This document shows, one piece after another, positions 33,556 through 42,675 of a stretch of DNA of 64,000 nucleotides. The stretch comes from Candidatus Poribacteria bacterium. GTDB lineage: Bacteria; Poribacteria; WGA-4E; WGA-3G. Within the stretch, counting starts at the first letter, position 1. Each line of letters begins with the position of its first letter. Below the pieces are notes generated by a model. The model ran no database searches, had not been told where the DNA came from, and saw only the letters and a program-made list of their open reading frames with translations. The DNA lies in contig JAJEDB010000043.1 in assembly GCA_022821725.1 (NCBI GenBank), positions 1 through 64,000 on the forward strand, given 5' to 3'. The position numbers and the translations under genes were made by a program.

Positions 33556-34026
33556 ATGTTTAAAAGTGTATGGATTCAGGGTTTGGTCGCTCTGATGATT
33601 CTTTTGGGCTCTGGTATAGTGTTTTCTCAAGCACAACTACCAATAACACCTACTGCAACGGTGAAAACTGTATTCATAGGACTTCCCAAAACAGGTACGG
33701 CTTTCAGTGGAACGGAAGATGCAAAACTTCTAAAGTTATCGCATGAGCGGGCAAAGAAACTTGATTGCGTCATAATCAAGAAGGGCGATAAATATTTTTG
33801 GACATCTCGTGATGATCACGAAGTAGAAAAAATTGTTGGAGGTGCTTTCATTACGTTTAGAAGATTAGATCGTCCTGATTATGTCAGAATTGTTAACCCG
33901 GATTTAAAAAGAAGTGCTGCACTATTGGACGAGGCTGCGGAAAAGTTTGACTATGTTGAGCATATAACGATTAACTTAACCAGTTTAACTTATTACGGAT
34001 CAGCAATAAAATATCAACCTGACTGA
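33556..34026 (+). CDS. Secreted small protein, function unknown
   Basis: The 156-residue product begins MFKSVWIQGLVALMILLGSGIVFSQA, a likely signal peptide cleaved after Ser-Gln-Ala. The mature part has KTVFIGLPKTGTAFSGTEDAKLL, YFWTSRDDHEVEKIVGGAFITFRR and ITINLTSLTYYGSAIKY. I recognise no domain. The ORF track start at 33517 adds 13 basic residues that would spoil the signal peptide, so ATG 33556 is preferred. It lies within an AT-rich insert between nuoD and nuoE. Confidence 0.55.
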   Translation: MFKSVWIQGLVALMILLGSGIVFSQAQLPITPTATVKTVFIGLPKTGTAFSGTEDAKLLKLSHERAKKLDCVIIKKGDKYFWTSRDDHEVEKIVGGAFITFRRLDRPDYVRIVNPDLKRSAALLDEAAEKFDYVEHITINLTSLTYYGSAIKYQPD

Positions 34027-34051
34027 TTCAGATCCATTCAATTTATAACCA

Positions 34052-34285
34052 ATGTACTTTGAAATCATTGGCACAATCGAAAACATTGAAACGATTGCCG
34101 TGGGTGGACGAATCCGTGAAATTCAAAGGCTTCGTAAACAATATGGTTCTGGAAGATGGCGGAAGCTTAAAGGTATTGCCTATATTCGCCTGACGAAAGG
34201 TAGTATTCGGAGAGCAGAGATTCATTGGTATGAAGCTCATGGAATTGGTAAAAAGAAGATGAAAATCAAACGATTTCTGGACTAA
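34052..34285 (+). CDS. Conserved hypothetical small basic protein
   Basis: The 77-residue protein reads IETIAVGGRIREIQRLRKQYGSGRWRKLKGIAYI, then AEIHWYEAHGIGKKKMKIKRFLD. I recall closely similar proteins in cyanobacteria and other environmental bacteria, usually in pairs with a small acidic partner, but cannot name a family. The very basic composition and the following acidic gene four bases downstream suggest a two-gene module, perhaps of toxin-antitoxin type. Function is unknown. Confidence 0.65.
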   Translation: MYFEIIGTIENIETIAVGGRIREIQRLRKQYGSGRWRKLKGIAYIRLTKGSIRRAEIHWYEAHGIGKKKMKIKRFLD

Positions 34286-34289
34286 AATT

Positions 34290-34520
34290 ATGAAAAAAAA
34301 ACTATTAGAAACCCAATTCGTGCTTTGCATCGAAAATAGAGACTGTGAGGACATAGAGAAGCGGAAATTCTACCAACTTTTGCCTGACGTAGAAGCGGCT
34401 CGCGAGGGATATCTGCGAGTTGTTGATGAATCTCAGGAAGACTATCTGTATCCTGAATCTTATTTCATTTTTGTTGAACTGCCTCGCAAAGTACAGGAGG
34501 CATTTGTAGCAGCAGATTAA
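34290..34520 (+). CDS. Conserved hypothetical small acidic protein, partner of the preceding gene
   Basis: The 76-residue protein has KLLETQFVLCIENRDCEDIEKRKFYQLLPDVEAAREGYLRVVDESQEDYLYPESYFIFVELP. The layout is a compact beta-rich fold with an acidic surface. Similar small proteins (CIxNxxCEDLExxKxYxxLPD pattern) are familiar from cyanobacterial genomes. It follows the basic partner by four bases and is surely cotranscribed. No function can be assigned. Confidence 0.65.
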   Translation: MKKKLLETQFVLCIENRDCEDIEKRKFYQLLPDVEAAREGYLRVVDESQEDYLYPESYFIFVELPRKVQEAFVAAD

Positions 34521-34638
34521 TATCAGCAAAATGTTACACTTTTCGCCAAATTATTATTTTTTTTCACCGCGGGAGATCAGAAAAAATGACCTTGAACCCT
34601 TACGGTCCCTGGGTTTTATATGCCTAACCTCTGCAAGG

Positions 34639-34664
34639 AAAATGTTACACAAGTGTAACATTTT
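34639..34664. promoter_or_regulatory. Perfect 26-bp palindrome upstream of nuoE
   Basis: AAAATGTTACAC (34639-34650) and GTGTAACATTTT (34653-34664) flank two bases. A third copy of the half-site AAAATGTTACAC lies at 34528-34539. The stem is too AT-rich to be a strong terminator, although Ts follow. A dimeric repressor site for nuoE-G, or a terminator for the small genes, are the two readings. Confidence 0.5.
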
Positions 34665-34688
34665 TGGAGAATTTTAAGGAAAACATAG

Positions 34689-35207
34689 ATGTCAGATGAA
34701 CTCATTCAAATCGAAACGCCTTTCGCGTTTAATGAAGAAAATCAACGCGAATTCGACGCGTTGATAGGACGGTACCCCGTTAAAGAAGCGGCGATGCTCC
34801 CAACCCTTCATCTTGCGCAAAGGCAAGCAGGGTACATCACCCCTGCCGTCATGAAGTATGTCGCAGAGCAACTTGAAGTCTCTGTGATGAAGGTCAAGGA
34901 TGTCGTTACTTTCTATCCGATGTTCTTTGAGGAACCGGTCGGTGAGTACGTGATTCGGGTATGCCATACGTTGCCTTGTGCGTTGCGAGATTGTAAAGGC
35001 GTTTTGGACCATCTTAAGACGAAGTTGGACACGGATGTTGCTGCTGAAACCAATCTCGCCAAAGGCACAACCCCTGATGGGAAGTTCACGCTCATGAAAG
35101 TGGAATGCCTTGCCTCATGTGATGTCGCTCCTGTTATCATGGTGAATGACGATTTGCATAAGAATTTAACCCCGGAAAAAATTGATGAAATCATAGATAA
35201 TCTGTAG
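34689..35207 (+). CDS. nuoE: NADH-quinone oxidoreductase subunit E
   Basis: The 172-residue protein has the thioredoxin-like [2Fe-2S] domain of NuoE. The ligands are CHTLPC (about 98-103) and CLASCDVAP (about 139-147), preceded by LHLAQRQAGYITPAVMKYVAEQL and VVTFYPMF. It is part of the NADH-oxidising module with NuoF and NuoG. TTAAGGA precedes ATG 34689. The gene resumes the complex I order after four passenger genes. Confidence 0.95.
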   Translation: MSDELIQIETPFAFNEENQREFDALIGRYPVKEAAMLPTLHLAQRQAGYITPAVMKYVAEQLEVSVMKVKDVVTFYPMFFEEPVGEYVIRVCHTLPCALRDCKGVLDHLKTKLDTDVAAETNLAKGTTPDGKFTLMKVECLASCDVAPVIMVNDDLHKNLTPEKIDEIIDNL

Positions 35208-35217
35208 AGGAGATAGT

Positions 35218-36693
35218 ATGGTAGAAGAAAGACGAATTCTCTACGAGCATCTGGATGTGCCTGATATTAACACGTTCGATGTCTTTCGGCAATACGACGG
35301 TTACACCCGCTTTGAAAAGGCAATCACGGAATATCAACCAGACGATATCGCAAAAATGGTGATGGATTCCGGGTTGAAGGGTAGAGGCGGTGCCGGATTT
35401 TCGACAGGCTTGAAATGGAGTTTCGTTCCAAGAGACATAAAACCGTGTTATCTCTGTTGCAATGCCGACGAAAGTGAACCAGGGACGTTTAGTAATCGCT
35501 ACGTTTTGGAAAAGAATCCACACCTATTGATTGAGGGTATCCTGATTTGCTGCTATGCAATGGGCATTGAGACGACGTATGTCTACATTCGCGGTGAATT
35601 CACACTCGGGAAAAAGATGCTGGATGCCGCTATCAAAGAAGCTTACGAGAAGGGATACCTCGGCAAAGACATCCGTGGCACGGGTCTCAACATCGACATC
35701 TATACACACCCAGGTGCCGGTGCCTATATCTGTGGCGAGGAGACGGGACTCATTGAATCGCTTGAGGGCAAACGTGGGCAACCGCGGAACAAGCCTCCGT
35801 TCCCTGCTGTTGAAGGCGTATTTGGAAAACCCACCGTCGTTCAGAATGTCGAGACGTTGTGTAACCTGCCTTTCATCGTTGGCAACGGCGTTGAATGGTA
35901 TACCCAGATGGGACCGACGTATGCCGATACGCGCGCGAATCCACCGACACCCGACCCCAACACAGGCACGAAGCTTTATTGCATCAGTGGCGATGTTAAC
36001 GAACCCGGTGTTTATGAGCTCGATCTCGGTTTGACCTGTTCAGAACTCATTGAGGTCGCAGGTGGACTGCGCGGCGAAGAGGTGAAAGCAGTTATCCCTG
36101 GTGGGAGTTCCGCACCGATTTTAACACACTACGAGTTGGACACGCGACTGGACTTTACCTCGCTCACGCTTGCTAAGTCAATGCTCGGCTCCGGGGGCAT
36201 CATTGTCATGAACGAGACCCGGAACATCGTCGATTGCCTGCTCAATATCATGAAGTTCTATGCCCATGAATCGTGTGGACAGTGTACGCCGTGCCGTTGG
36301 GGAACCCCGTGGGTGCGAGATATTGTGCAACGGATCGCCGATGGAGATGGGCGAAAAAGCACGATGACACGTCCTAAATTCGGTGTCGCTGAAAATGGTA
36401 GATGGGGTGATACCGGTGAGACAGAAGAGATCTACGAGGACTTAGATTTGCTGGAAAGTGTCGCCAATAACATTGCGAATGTGGATACAATGACGTGGAA
36501 TACGATTTGTGTCTTTGGCATCGCAGTTTCCTGGCCTGCTGTGAGTTATCTGCGCAAGTTCCGACCCGAATTTGAAGCCGCTATCCGAGAAGGGAAACTT
36601 GTCACGCTACCTGTTGCTGAGGCGACTGTCCCACCGGAAGAAAATTACGCGTATCAACAGCGGTTTATTCCGAAGGAGTTCGCTGACCTATAA
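35218..36693 (+). CDS. nuoF: NADH-quinone oxidoreductase subunit F
   Basis: The 491-residue flavoprotein has GLKGRGGAGFSTGLKWSF (about 50-67, NADH site), CNADESEPGTFSNR (about 81-94, FMN site), GAGAYICGEETGLIESLEG (about 168-186) and ESCGQCTPCRWG (about 352-363), whose Cys residues ligate the N3 cluster with a later Cys. It oxidises NADH and passes electrons to NuoG. GAGGAG lies just before ATG 35218. A 40-residue insertion follows the cluster motif (KSTMTRPKFGVAENGRWG region). Confidence 0.97.
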   Translation: MVEERRILYEHLDVPDINTFDVFRQYDGYTRFEKAITEYQPDDIAKMVMDSGLKGRGGAGFSTGLKWSFVPRDIKPCYLCCNADESEPGTFSNRYVLEKNPHLLIEGILICCYAMGIETTYVYIRGEFTLGKKMLDAAIKEAYEKGYLGKDIRGTGLNIDIYTHPGAGAYICGEETGLIESLEGKRGQPRNKPPFPAVEGVFGKPTVVQNVETLCNLPFIVGNGVEWYTQMGPTYADTRANPPTPDPNTGTKLYCISGDVNEPGVYELDLGLTCSELIEVAGGLRGEEVKAVIPGGSSAPILTHYELDTRLDFTSLTLAKSMLGSGGIIVMNETRNIVDCLLNIMKFYAHESCGQCTPCRWGTPWVRDIVQRIADGDGRKSTMTRPKFGVAENGRWGDTGETEEIYEDLDLLESVANNIANVDTMTWNTICVFGIAVSWPAVSYLRKFRPEFEAAIREGKLVTLPVAEATVPPEENYAYQQRFIPKEFADL

Positions 36694-36708
36694 GGAAAAA
36701 ATTTAAAA

Positions 36709-38370
36709 ATGGCATTTGTTAAACTGAATGACCTTGAGATAGAGGTTGAAGATGGAACGAATGTAGTCGAGGCAGCAAGGCAACACGGTATTGAAGTCCC
36801 TCACTACTGTTATCACCAAGGGTTGAGCCGTCCAGCGAATTGCAGAATGTGTCTCGTTGAACCGCATGTCTTCTTCCCACCTGCTGGCGCAATCGTCCCG
36901 GATCGACAACTCGCAACCGGGTGTACCACGGTGTTGAGAACGGCACCGCCCGATAGAAAACTTGATGGGAAATACGACTTTATTGTCCGCACAGATAGCG
37001 AGCGCGTCAAAAAGGCACGCGCGGACATATTGGAATTTCTGCTTGTGCATCACCCACTTGATTGCCCCGTCTGTGATCAGGCTGGTGAATGCGATTTGCA
37101 AGACTACTCACATCGACATGGACATGATAAGAGTCGCTATCTTGAGGTCAAAAACGTTCCACCTAAGAAAGACTTGGGGCCTGATGTATTGCTCTACGCG
37201 ACACGCTGCGTTGTCTGCACCCGGTGTATCCGATTTGCTGACGAGGTTTCTGGAACGGGGGAATTGGGCTTAGTTCACCGCGGCTCCCACGATGAAATTG
37301 ATATCCCACGCAGCCACGAGGGTGTTCCCCTGCAGGTACTGGATAACAAATTGGCAGGAAATGTTGTTGATATCTGTCCCGTTGGGGCATTGATTAGCAA
37401 AGACTTCCTGTTCAAGTCGCGTCCATGGTTCTTGGAGAAAGCGAATAGCGTCTGTTCAGGATGTAGTGTCGGTTGCAATATCACCGTAGAATATAAAGCC
37501 GACGGTGTTTACAGACTCAAGCCGCGCTTCCACGAAGACATCAACCAACATTGGATGTGCGACGACGGTCGCCTCGGTTACCACTATGTTAACAGCGATG
37601 ACCGGCTCCAACTTCCCCTTAAACGGGTTGACGACGCTCTCACGCCAACACATTGGGCAGATGCCTTAGCGACGATTACAGAAAAATTGTCGGAAATAGA
37701 AACTGAAGATATTGTTGTTATCGGCTCTGCACAGGGCACCAATGAAGACAACTACGTCTTACAGCAGTTCGCGCATGATGTCCTGAAAACAACACAGTTG
37801 GGACTCTTTGGACATCTGCCCGGTGAAGCACACAAGTTCCCACAATTTACAATTGAAGCCGACAAGAATCCAAACACGGCAGGGGCACGAACGATACTCG
37901 GTTCCACGAATGGCAACACCGTTTTAGAGGGTGATGCGCTTTGGGAAAAGGTATCAAGTGCCAAAGTCGTCTACCTCGTGAGTGGTGCACCGGAACGTCC
38001 TCTTGAAGATGCTGAAAAAGCTGCATTGGAGAGTGTCGATTTCCTTATTGTGCAAGATGTTTTGCCTTCAGAAGTAACCCAGTTCGCTGATGTCGTCCTA
38101 CCCGGAACAACCTTCGCAGAGAAAGATGGCACCTTCACCAACTCTACAGGGTGGGTGCAGCGGATTCGTAAGACGATTGATCCGCCGGGCGAAGCACGTG
38201 TGGATTGGGAAATTACGCAGCAGCTTGCTAAGCAGTTGGGCGGCGAGATGAACTATCACTTTGCGGGTGAAATCGCATTGGAAATTGCTGAGAATGTACC
38301 GGGCTATGCTGATGCAACACATCAAAAAATTGGAGATGCGGGGATTAAGTTAGCAGACAGCACTCAGTAA
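36709..38370 (+). CDS. nuoG: NADH-quinone oxidoreductase subunit G
   Basis: The 553-residue protein has the N-terminal ferredoxin domain (HYCYHQGLSRPANCRMCLVEP, about 31-51). The His-Cys3 cluster is in HHPLDCPVCDQAGECDLQDYSH (about 114-135). The [4Fe-4S] motifs are CVVCTRCIRF (about 168-177) and CPVGAL (about 223-228), and CSGCSVGC (about 247-254) marks the N7-type site. A shortened molybdopterin-oxidoreductase-like part follows. It is smaller than the E. coli protein (about 900), as in many other phyla. The R1 repeat lies behind it. Confidence 0.95.
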   Translation: MAFVKLNDLEIEVEDGTNVVEAARQHGIEVPHYCYHQGLSRPANCRMCLVEPHVFFPPAGAIVPDRQLATGCTTVLRTAPPDRKLDGKYDFIVRTDSERVKKARADILEFLLVHHPLDCPVCDQAGECDLQDYSHRHGHDKSRYLEVKNVPPKKDLGPDVLLYATRCVVCTRCIRFADEVSGTGELGLVHRGSHDEIDIPRSHEGVPLQVLDNKLAGNVVDICPVGALISKDFLFKSRPWFLEKANSVCSGCSVGCNITVEYKADGVYRLKPRFHEDINQHWMCDDGRLGYHYVNSDDRLQLPLKRVDDALTPTHWADALATITEKLSEIETEDIVVIGSAQGTNEDNYVLQQFAHDVLKTTQLGLFGHLPGEAHKFPQFTIEADKNPNTAGARTILGSTNGNTVLEGDALWEKVSSAKVVYLVSGAPERPLEDAEKAALESVDFLIVQDVLPSEVTQFADVVLPGTTFAEKDGTFTNSTGWVQRIRKTIDPPGEARVDWEITQQLAKQLGGEMNYHFAGEIALEIAENVPGYADATHQKIGDAGIKLADSTQ

Positions 38371-38404
38371 AAAGAGTGGATTTTGGAAACGTTAAAACCA
38401 AATT

Positions 38405-38492
38405 GTAGCCTGCAACAACGGTGCAGGCGGATATAGGGAAGGCGCGTTAGAGTCAGCACCTACGTTCTTTCTCCGCAAGGAATATTTAAAAT
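38405..38492 (+). repeat. R1 leader repeat, copy before nuoH
   Basis: This 88-bp copy starts GTAGCCTGCAACAACGG and ends at the nuoH ATG. The 5' hairpin is CCTGC/GCAGG. GCGGA pairs with TCCGC about 45 bases later. CTCCGCAAGG supplies the ribosome binding site. It interrupts an otherwise tight operon between nuoG and nuoH. Confidence 0.8.
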
Positions 38493-39677
38493 ATGGAAAA
38501 TTTCCCTCTCGTTTTAATCATCAGTTCAATCGTCAAGATTCTCATCATTGTGCATCTGCTGCTGATTGGCGTGATGATAATGATCTGGGCGGAACGGCGG
38601 GTGAGCGGATGGATGCAGGATCGGTTGGGACCCAACCGGGTTGGTCCCCAAGGACTCCTCCAACCTGTTGCAGATGGGCTTAAGTTTCTGTTTAAAGAAG
38701 ACCTCATCCCAGATCACGTGGATAAGCCGCTGTATGTGATGGCACCCGCGATGTTGTTAGTCCCAGCACTTGTGGCGGTCGCAGTCGTGCCATTTGGGAG
38801 CGCTATTACGGTATTTGGGCATGAAATACCGCTCCAGATTGCAGATATCAACATCGGTATCCTATATATATTGGCGATAACGTCCCTTGGGGTCTATGGT
38901 GTTGTGCTGGGGGCATGGGCATCTAACAACAAGTATTCCCTTCTGGGGGGTCTACGTTCTTCTGCGCAGATGATTAGTTACGAGCTAACGCTCGGATTGG
39001 GTATTATCGGAATACTGATGCTAACGAGTTCTCTCAGTCTTCGGACAATCGCAGTAGAACAAGGTGCCTATCCGTGGCAGTGGAATTTCCTGATTCACTT
39101 TCCGGCATTTCTGGCGTTTACAACAGCGATGTTCGCAGAAACCAACCGATTGCCCTTTGACCTCGCTGAAGCGGAACAGGAGCTTGTCGCAGGCTATCAC
39201 ACCGAATACAGTAGCATGAAATTCGCAATGTTTTTTATGGCTGAATATATGAACATGATTGTTGGGTCTGCCGTGACAGTGACGCTCTTCTTAGGAGGAT
39301 GGCATTTCTTCGGTTTAGAAAATATGGGCGGTCCTGTATGGAGCGGACTGATCTCGTTCGGTATCTTTTTTGTCAAAACAGCGATTTTCCTGTTCGTGTT
39401 TATCTGGGTGCGTTGGACGCTCCCGCGGTTCCGCTACGACCAACTCATGAACTTCGGTTGGAAATTCCTGTTGCCTGTCGCTTTGACTTCAATTGTCGTA
39501 ACCGGCATTTTATGGATAACGACCAACTCTCGCCTCATTGTGGGTATTGGTAATGTCGTCTCCGCGTTTATTGTTGTATCCATTGTCGCAAGTCTCCTTG
39601 TAATGAAGACGCCTAAACCGGCAATCCAAGATAGCGACAATCGGCTCACACCGTCCGCTCTCGACGCAATAGAATAG
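38493..39677 (+). CDS. nuoH: NADH-quinone oxidoreductase subunit H
   Basis: The 394-residue protein with about eight to nine helices has WAERRVSGWMQDRLGPNRVGPQGLLQPVADGLKF (about 29-62), MFAETNRLPFDLAEAEQELVAGYHTEYS (about 213-240) and VRWTLPRFRYDQLM (about 308-321). These are the landmarks of NuoH, which connects the quinone site with the proton channels. The ATG lies directly behind an R1 repeat. nuoI, which normally follows, is absent; nuoJ starts within 12 bases. Confidence 0.96.
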   Translation: MENFPLVLIISSIVKILIIVHLLLIGVMIMIWAERRVSGWMQDRLGPNRVGPQGLLQPVADGLKFLFKEDLIPDHVDKPLYVMAPAMLLVPALVAVAVVPFGSAITVFGHEIPLQIADINIGILYILAITSLGVYGVVLGAWASNNKYSLLGGLRSSAQMISYELTLGLGIIGILMLTSSLSLRTIAVEQGAYPWQWNFLIHFPAFLAFTTAMFAETNRLPFDLAEAEQELVAGYHTEYSSMKFAMFFMAEYMNMIVGSAVTVTLFLGGWHFFGLENMGGPVWSGLISFGIFFVKTAIFLFVFIWVRWTLPRFRYDQLMNFGWKFLLPVALTSIVVTGILWITTNSRLIVGIGNVVSAFIVVSIVASLLVMKTPKPAIQDSDNRLTPSALDAIE

Positions 39678-39688
39678 GAGGCATGCTT

Positions 39689-40219
39689 ATGAATGCAGAA
39701 CAGATTCTATTTATTCTCTTTGGAGCGGTCTCGCTGATTGGCGCGATTGCTGTCATCTCGTTTCGACATCCGATTTATAGCGCGCTTTCGCTTATTGTAA
39801 CGTTCTTTGCACAAGCGGGGCTTTTCGTCCTGTTGGGTGCACATTTCGTCGCGGCTGTCCAAGTCATCGTCTACGCCGGCGCGATTATGGTCCTATTCCT
39901 CTTTGTGATTATGCTCTTGAACTTGGGGACACTCTCGGTGAAAGGGGCTATTGGAACGAAACTGAAGGGATTCGCTATTATTTTAGGCATCCTTCTTGCC
40001 GCCGAAGGCATTTACATCGCAATGAATGCCCTGAATGACACCGCAGTGGCATCGGCAGAACCTGCAGCGATAACGACAACCACTTATGACATTGGTGAGC
40101 TCTTGTTCAGCAAGTACCTCTTACCTTTTGAAGTTACCTCGCTTATCTTGTTAGCGGCATTGATCGGCGTTATCGTCTTGGTCAAACGCGATAGTCAAGA
40201 AGAAAACCAAAATCGGTAA
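39689..40219 (+). CDS. nuoJ: NADH-quinone oxidoreductase subunit J
   Basis: The 176-residue membrane protein has five helices and the NuoJ motif HFVAAVQVIVYAGAIMVLFLFVIMLLNLG (about 53-81). The C-terminal part has LLPFEVTSLILLAALIGVIVLVKRD. It is an antiporter-adjacent subunit of the membrane arm. AGGAGG (39676-39681) is seven bases before ATG 39689, so this start is better than ATG 39683 of the ORF track. It directly follows nuoH without nuoI. Confidence 0.95.
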   Translation: MNAEQILFILFGAVSLIGAIAVISFRHPIYSALSLIVTFFAQAGLFVLLGAHFVAAVQVIVYAGAIMVLFLFVIMLLNLGTLSVKGAIGTKLKGFAIILGILLAAEGIYIAMNALNDTAVASAEPAAITTTTYDIGELLFSKYLLPFEVTSLILLAALIGVIVLVKRDSQEENQNR

Positions 40220-40255
40220 CCAGTAGGTGAGTGTTATCTTCCTAACTTCAAAAAC

Positions 40256-40343
40256 ATAGCCCATAACGTAGTGGAGGGCGGATTTGAGAAAGGCACGTTA
40301 AAGTCCAAACTCATGCCGTTTAACCGCAAGGAAAGTTAAAAGT
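40256..40343 (+). repeat. R1 leader repeat, copy before nuoK
   Basis: This 88-bp copy starts ATAGCCCATAACGTAG and ends at the nuoK ATG. The 5' hairpin is GCCC/GGGC, GCGG and CCGC blocks are present, and ACCGCAAGG supplies the ribosome binding site. The spacing to the ATG equals that of the trkA and nuoH copies. Confidence 0.8.
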
Positions 40344-40643
40344 ATGTCATTAGAGTATTATCTCGTATTGAGTGCACTCCTGTTTACAACGGGAGTCATC
40401 GGGGTCCTCATCCGCAGGAACGCAATTATCATCTTTATGTGTATCGAACTGATGCTGAATGCGGCGAACCTCGCCTTTGTAGCCATCAGTCGGAGTCTCG
40501 GTGAGGCAACGGGACAGGTGTTCGTTTTCTTTGTAATGACTGTCGCCGCTGCTGAGGTCGCGATTGGACTCGCAATTATCGTGAGCGTCTTCAAACATCG
40601 ACAGACGATTAATGTGGATGAAGTTAATTCGTTGAAGGGCTAA
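40344..40643 (+). CDS. nuoK: NADH-quinone oxidoreductase subunit K
   Basis: The 99-residue protein has three helices with the NuoK motif [20 protein letters not shown] (about 31-50) and [19 protein letters not shown] (about 68-86). Glu residues in helices two and three are the proton-pathway residues. It is related to MrpC. The start follows an R1 repeat. The length is standard. Confidence 0.96.
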   Translation: MSLEYYLVLSALLFTTGVIGVLIRRNAIIIFMCIELMLNAANLAFVAISRSLGEATGQVFVFFVMTVAAAEVAIGLAIIVSVFKHRQTINVDEVNSLKG

Positions 40644-40728
40644 GCAAAATTGGCTATCAGTTAAAGAAGATTCTGATGTGCGTCACAAATCTCTGACTGA
40701 ATACCTCGAACCCATAGAAGGATAAAAA

Positions 40729-42618
40729 ATGACAATAGAATTAATTGTTGTCCTGTTAGCTGCCCCACTTGTTGGGTTTCTGATTAACGGGTTATTAGGA
40801 AAATGGCTGAAAGGGAACGAGCAACTGAGCGGGTGGATAGGTTCGCTTGCAGTGCTTATCTCTTTAGTCTGTTCGATTATCGCTTTTGCCAGTTTGCACG
40901 GCGGTGCCGCCCCGTTCGATGAAACCCTGTATGAATGGATTACAGGCGAGTCGTTCGCTTTCAATATCGGGTTCCGCGTGGACGCACTAACGTCAGTGAT
41001 GTTGTTAGTGATTACGGGTGTCGGGTTTCTCATCCACGTCTATTCGATTGGCTACATGCATGGCGATGCAGGATATACACGCTATTTTGCCTATCTGAAC
41101 CTATTCGTCTTTGCAATGCTGATCTTGGTTCTCGGAAACAACTATCTGATGATGTTCGTCGGATGGGAAGGCGTTGGACTCTGTTCATACCTCCTCATAG
41201 GATTCTGGTATGAGAAGCAAACGGCGACAGATGCTGGAAAAAAGGCTTTCATCGTGAACCGAATCGGCGACTTCGGGTTCTTGCTGGGTATGTTTACCCT
41301 GTTTGCTGCGTTCGGAACCCTTGATTTCGCGTCGATATTCGATGCCGCTGAGGCAGATAATTTTCAGAAAGTCTTTGGTGCCAGTACCCTCGTAATTGCG
41401 ACGTTGCTACTCTTCGTTGGCGCGATAGGTAAATCGGCGCAGATTCCGCTCTATGTATGGCTTCCAGACGCAATGGAAGGTCCCACACCTGTCAGTGCAT
41501 TGATTCACGCCGCTACAATGGTGACAGCGGGTGTATATATGATAGCTCGCTCGGCTGTGCTTTATAATATAGCACATACCGGCGAAGTGGTCGCATGGAT
41601 TGGGGTTTTGACTGCCTTCTTCGCCGCAACAATAGCACTTACCCAGAACGATATAAAACGTATCCTCGCCTATTCCACTGTAAGCCAACTCGGCTATATG
41701 TTCCTGGGTGTCGGTGTTGGGGCTTACGCTTCTGGCATCTTCCATTTAGTAACGCATGCTTTCTTTAAAGGATTGATGTTCCTTACCGCTGGCAGTGTAA
41801 TGCACGCGATGGCGAATGAATTGGATATGCGGAAGATGGGCGGCTTAAAAGCAAAGATGCCGATAACGCACTGGACCTTTTTAGTGGGTGCGCTTGCTAT
41901 TGCAGGGTTTCCATTTCTGAGCGGTTTCTGGAGCAAAGATGAAATCCTGCACAGTGCGTGGGGAAGTTCACCCATTATTTACGTCATCGGTTTAGTCACC
42001 GCGTTTTTGACGGCGTTTTATATGTTCCGCTTGATCTTTGTGACGTTTTACGGTGAATCCCGTGTTGAACCTGAAGTTGATTCGCATCTCCACGAATCGC
42101 CACCCGTCATGTGGGTACCGCTGGCAATCCTGGCGATTCCTTCTGCCTTAATCGGCTTACTTTTAGGCTGGGGTGGACATGACAGTTGGCTCCACCACTT
42201 CACAAAGAGTGTGTTCCCAGAGGCGCACCATGACGCATCGGGTAATATGATCTTGTTCATGGTGATTTCATCTGTAGTCGGTTTGGCAGGCATTGCGTTC
42301 GCATGGTCGCGTTATCGCGACAGGACCCCATCCGATGAACCCACGAATGCCCTACACAAGCTTCTTGCGAACAAGTACTATGTCGATGAGGTATACAACG
42401 CACTCATTGTGCAACCGATTAAAAACGGTTCTCATTACTTACTCTGGCGGATTGTAGACAACGGCATTATCGATGGGATTGTCAACGGTGTAGGCGCTAT
42501 TATCCGATTTATTGGTGGAACATTGCGCCGCTTCCAGACAGGCATTGTCCAAGCCTATATCGTATCAATGGTTCTCGGCATAGTGTTATTCCTTGCATAC
42601 TATCTGTTTTTTGTATAG
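40729..42618 (+). CDS. nuoL: NADH-quinone oxidoreductase subunit L
   Basis: The 629-residue antiporter-like subunit has the Proton_antipo core: WEGVGLCSYLLIGFWYEK (about 145-162), VWLPDAMEGPTPVSALIHAATMVTAGVYM (about 244-272), STVSQLGYMFLGVGVGAY and HAFFKGLMFLTAGSVMHA. It ends with the long lateral helix and terminal transmembrane segment (YLVSMVLGIVLFLAYYLFF-like). It pumps protons at the far end of the membrane arm. ATG 40729 follows GAAGGA. Confidence 0.97.
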   Translation: MTIELIVVLLAAPLVGFLINGLLGKWLKGNEQLSGWIGSLAVLISLVCSIIAFASLHGGAAPFDETLYEWITGESFAFNIGFRVDALTSVMLLVITGVGFLIHVYSIGYMHGDAGYTRYFAYLNLFVFAMLILVLGNNYLMMFVGWEGVGLCSYLLIGFWYEKQTATDAGKKAFIVNRIGDFGFLLGMFTLFAAFGTLDFASIFDAAEADNFQKVFGASTLVIATLLLFVGAIGKSAQIPLYVWLPDAMEGPTPVSALIHAATMVTAGVYMIARSAVLYNIAHTGEVVAWIGVLTAFFAATIALTQNDIKRILAYSTVSQLGYMFLGVGVGAYASGIFHLVTHAFFKGLMFLTAGSVMHAMANELDMRKMGGLKAKMPITHWTFLVGALAIAGFPFLSGFWSKDEILHSAWGSSPIIYVIGLVTAFLTAFYMFRLIFVTFYGESRVEPEVDSHLHESPPVMWVPLAILAIPSALIGLLLGWGGHDSWLHHFTKSVFPEAHHDASGNMILFMVISSVVGLAGIAFAWSRYRDRTPSDEPTNALHKLLANKYYVDEVYNALIVQPIKNGSHYLLWRIVDNGIIDGIVNGVGAIIRFIGGTLRRFQTGIVQAYIVSMVLGIVLFLAYYLFFV

Positions 42619-42675
42619 ACCTGTCACCCCTATGCGGTTTCCCTTTAGCCGATAACCATTAAAAAGGAGATTTTT

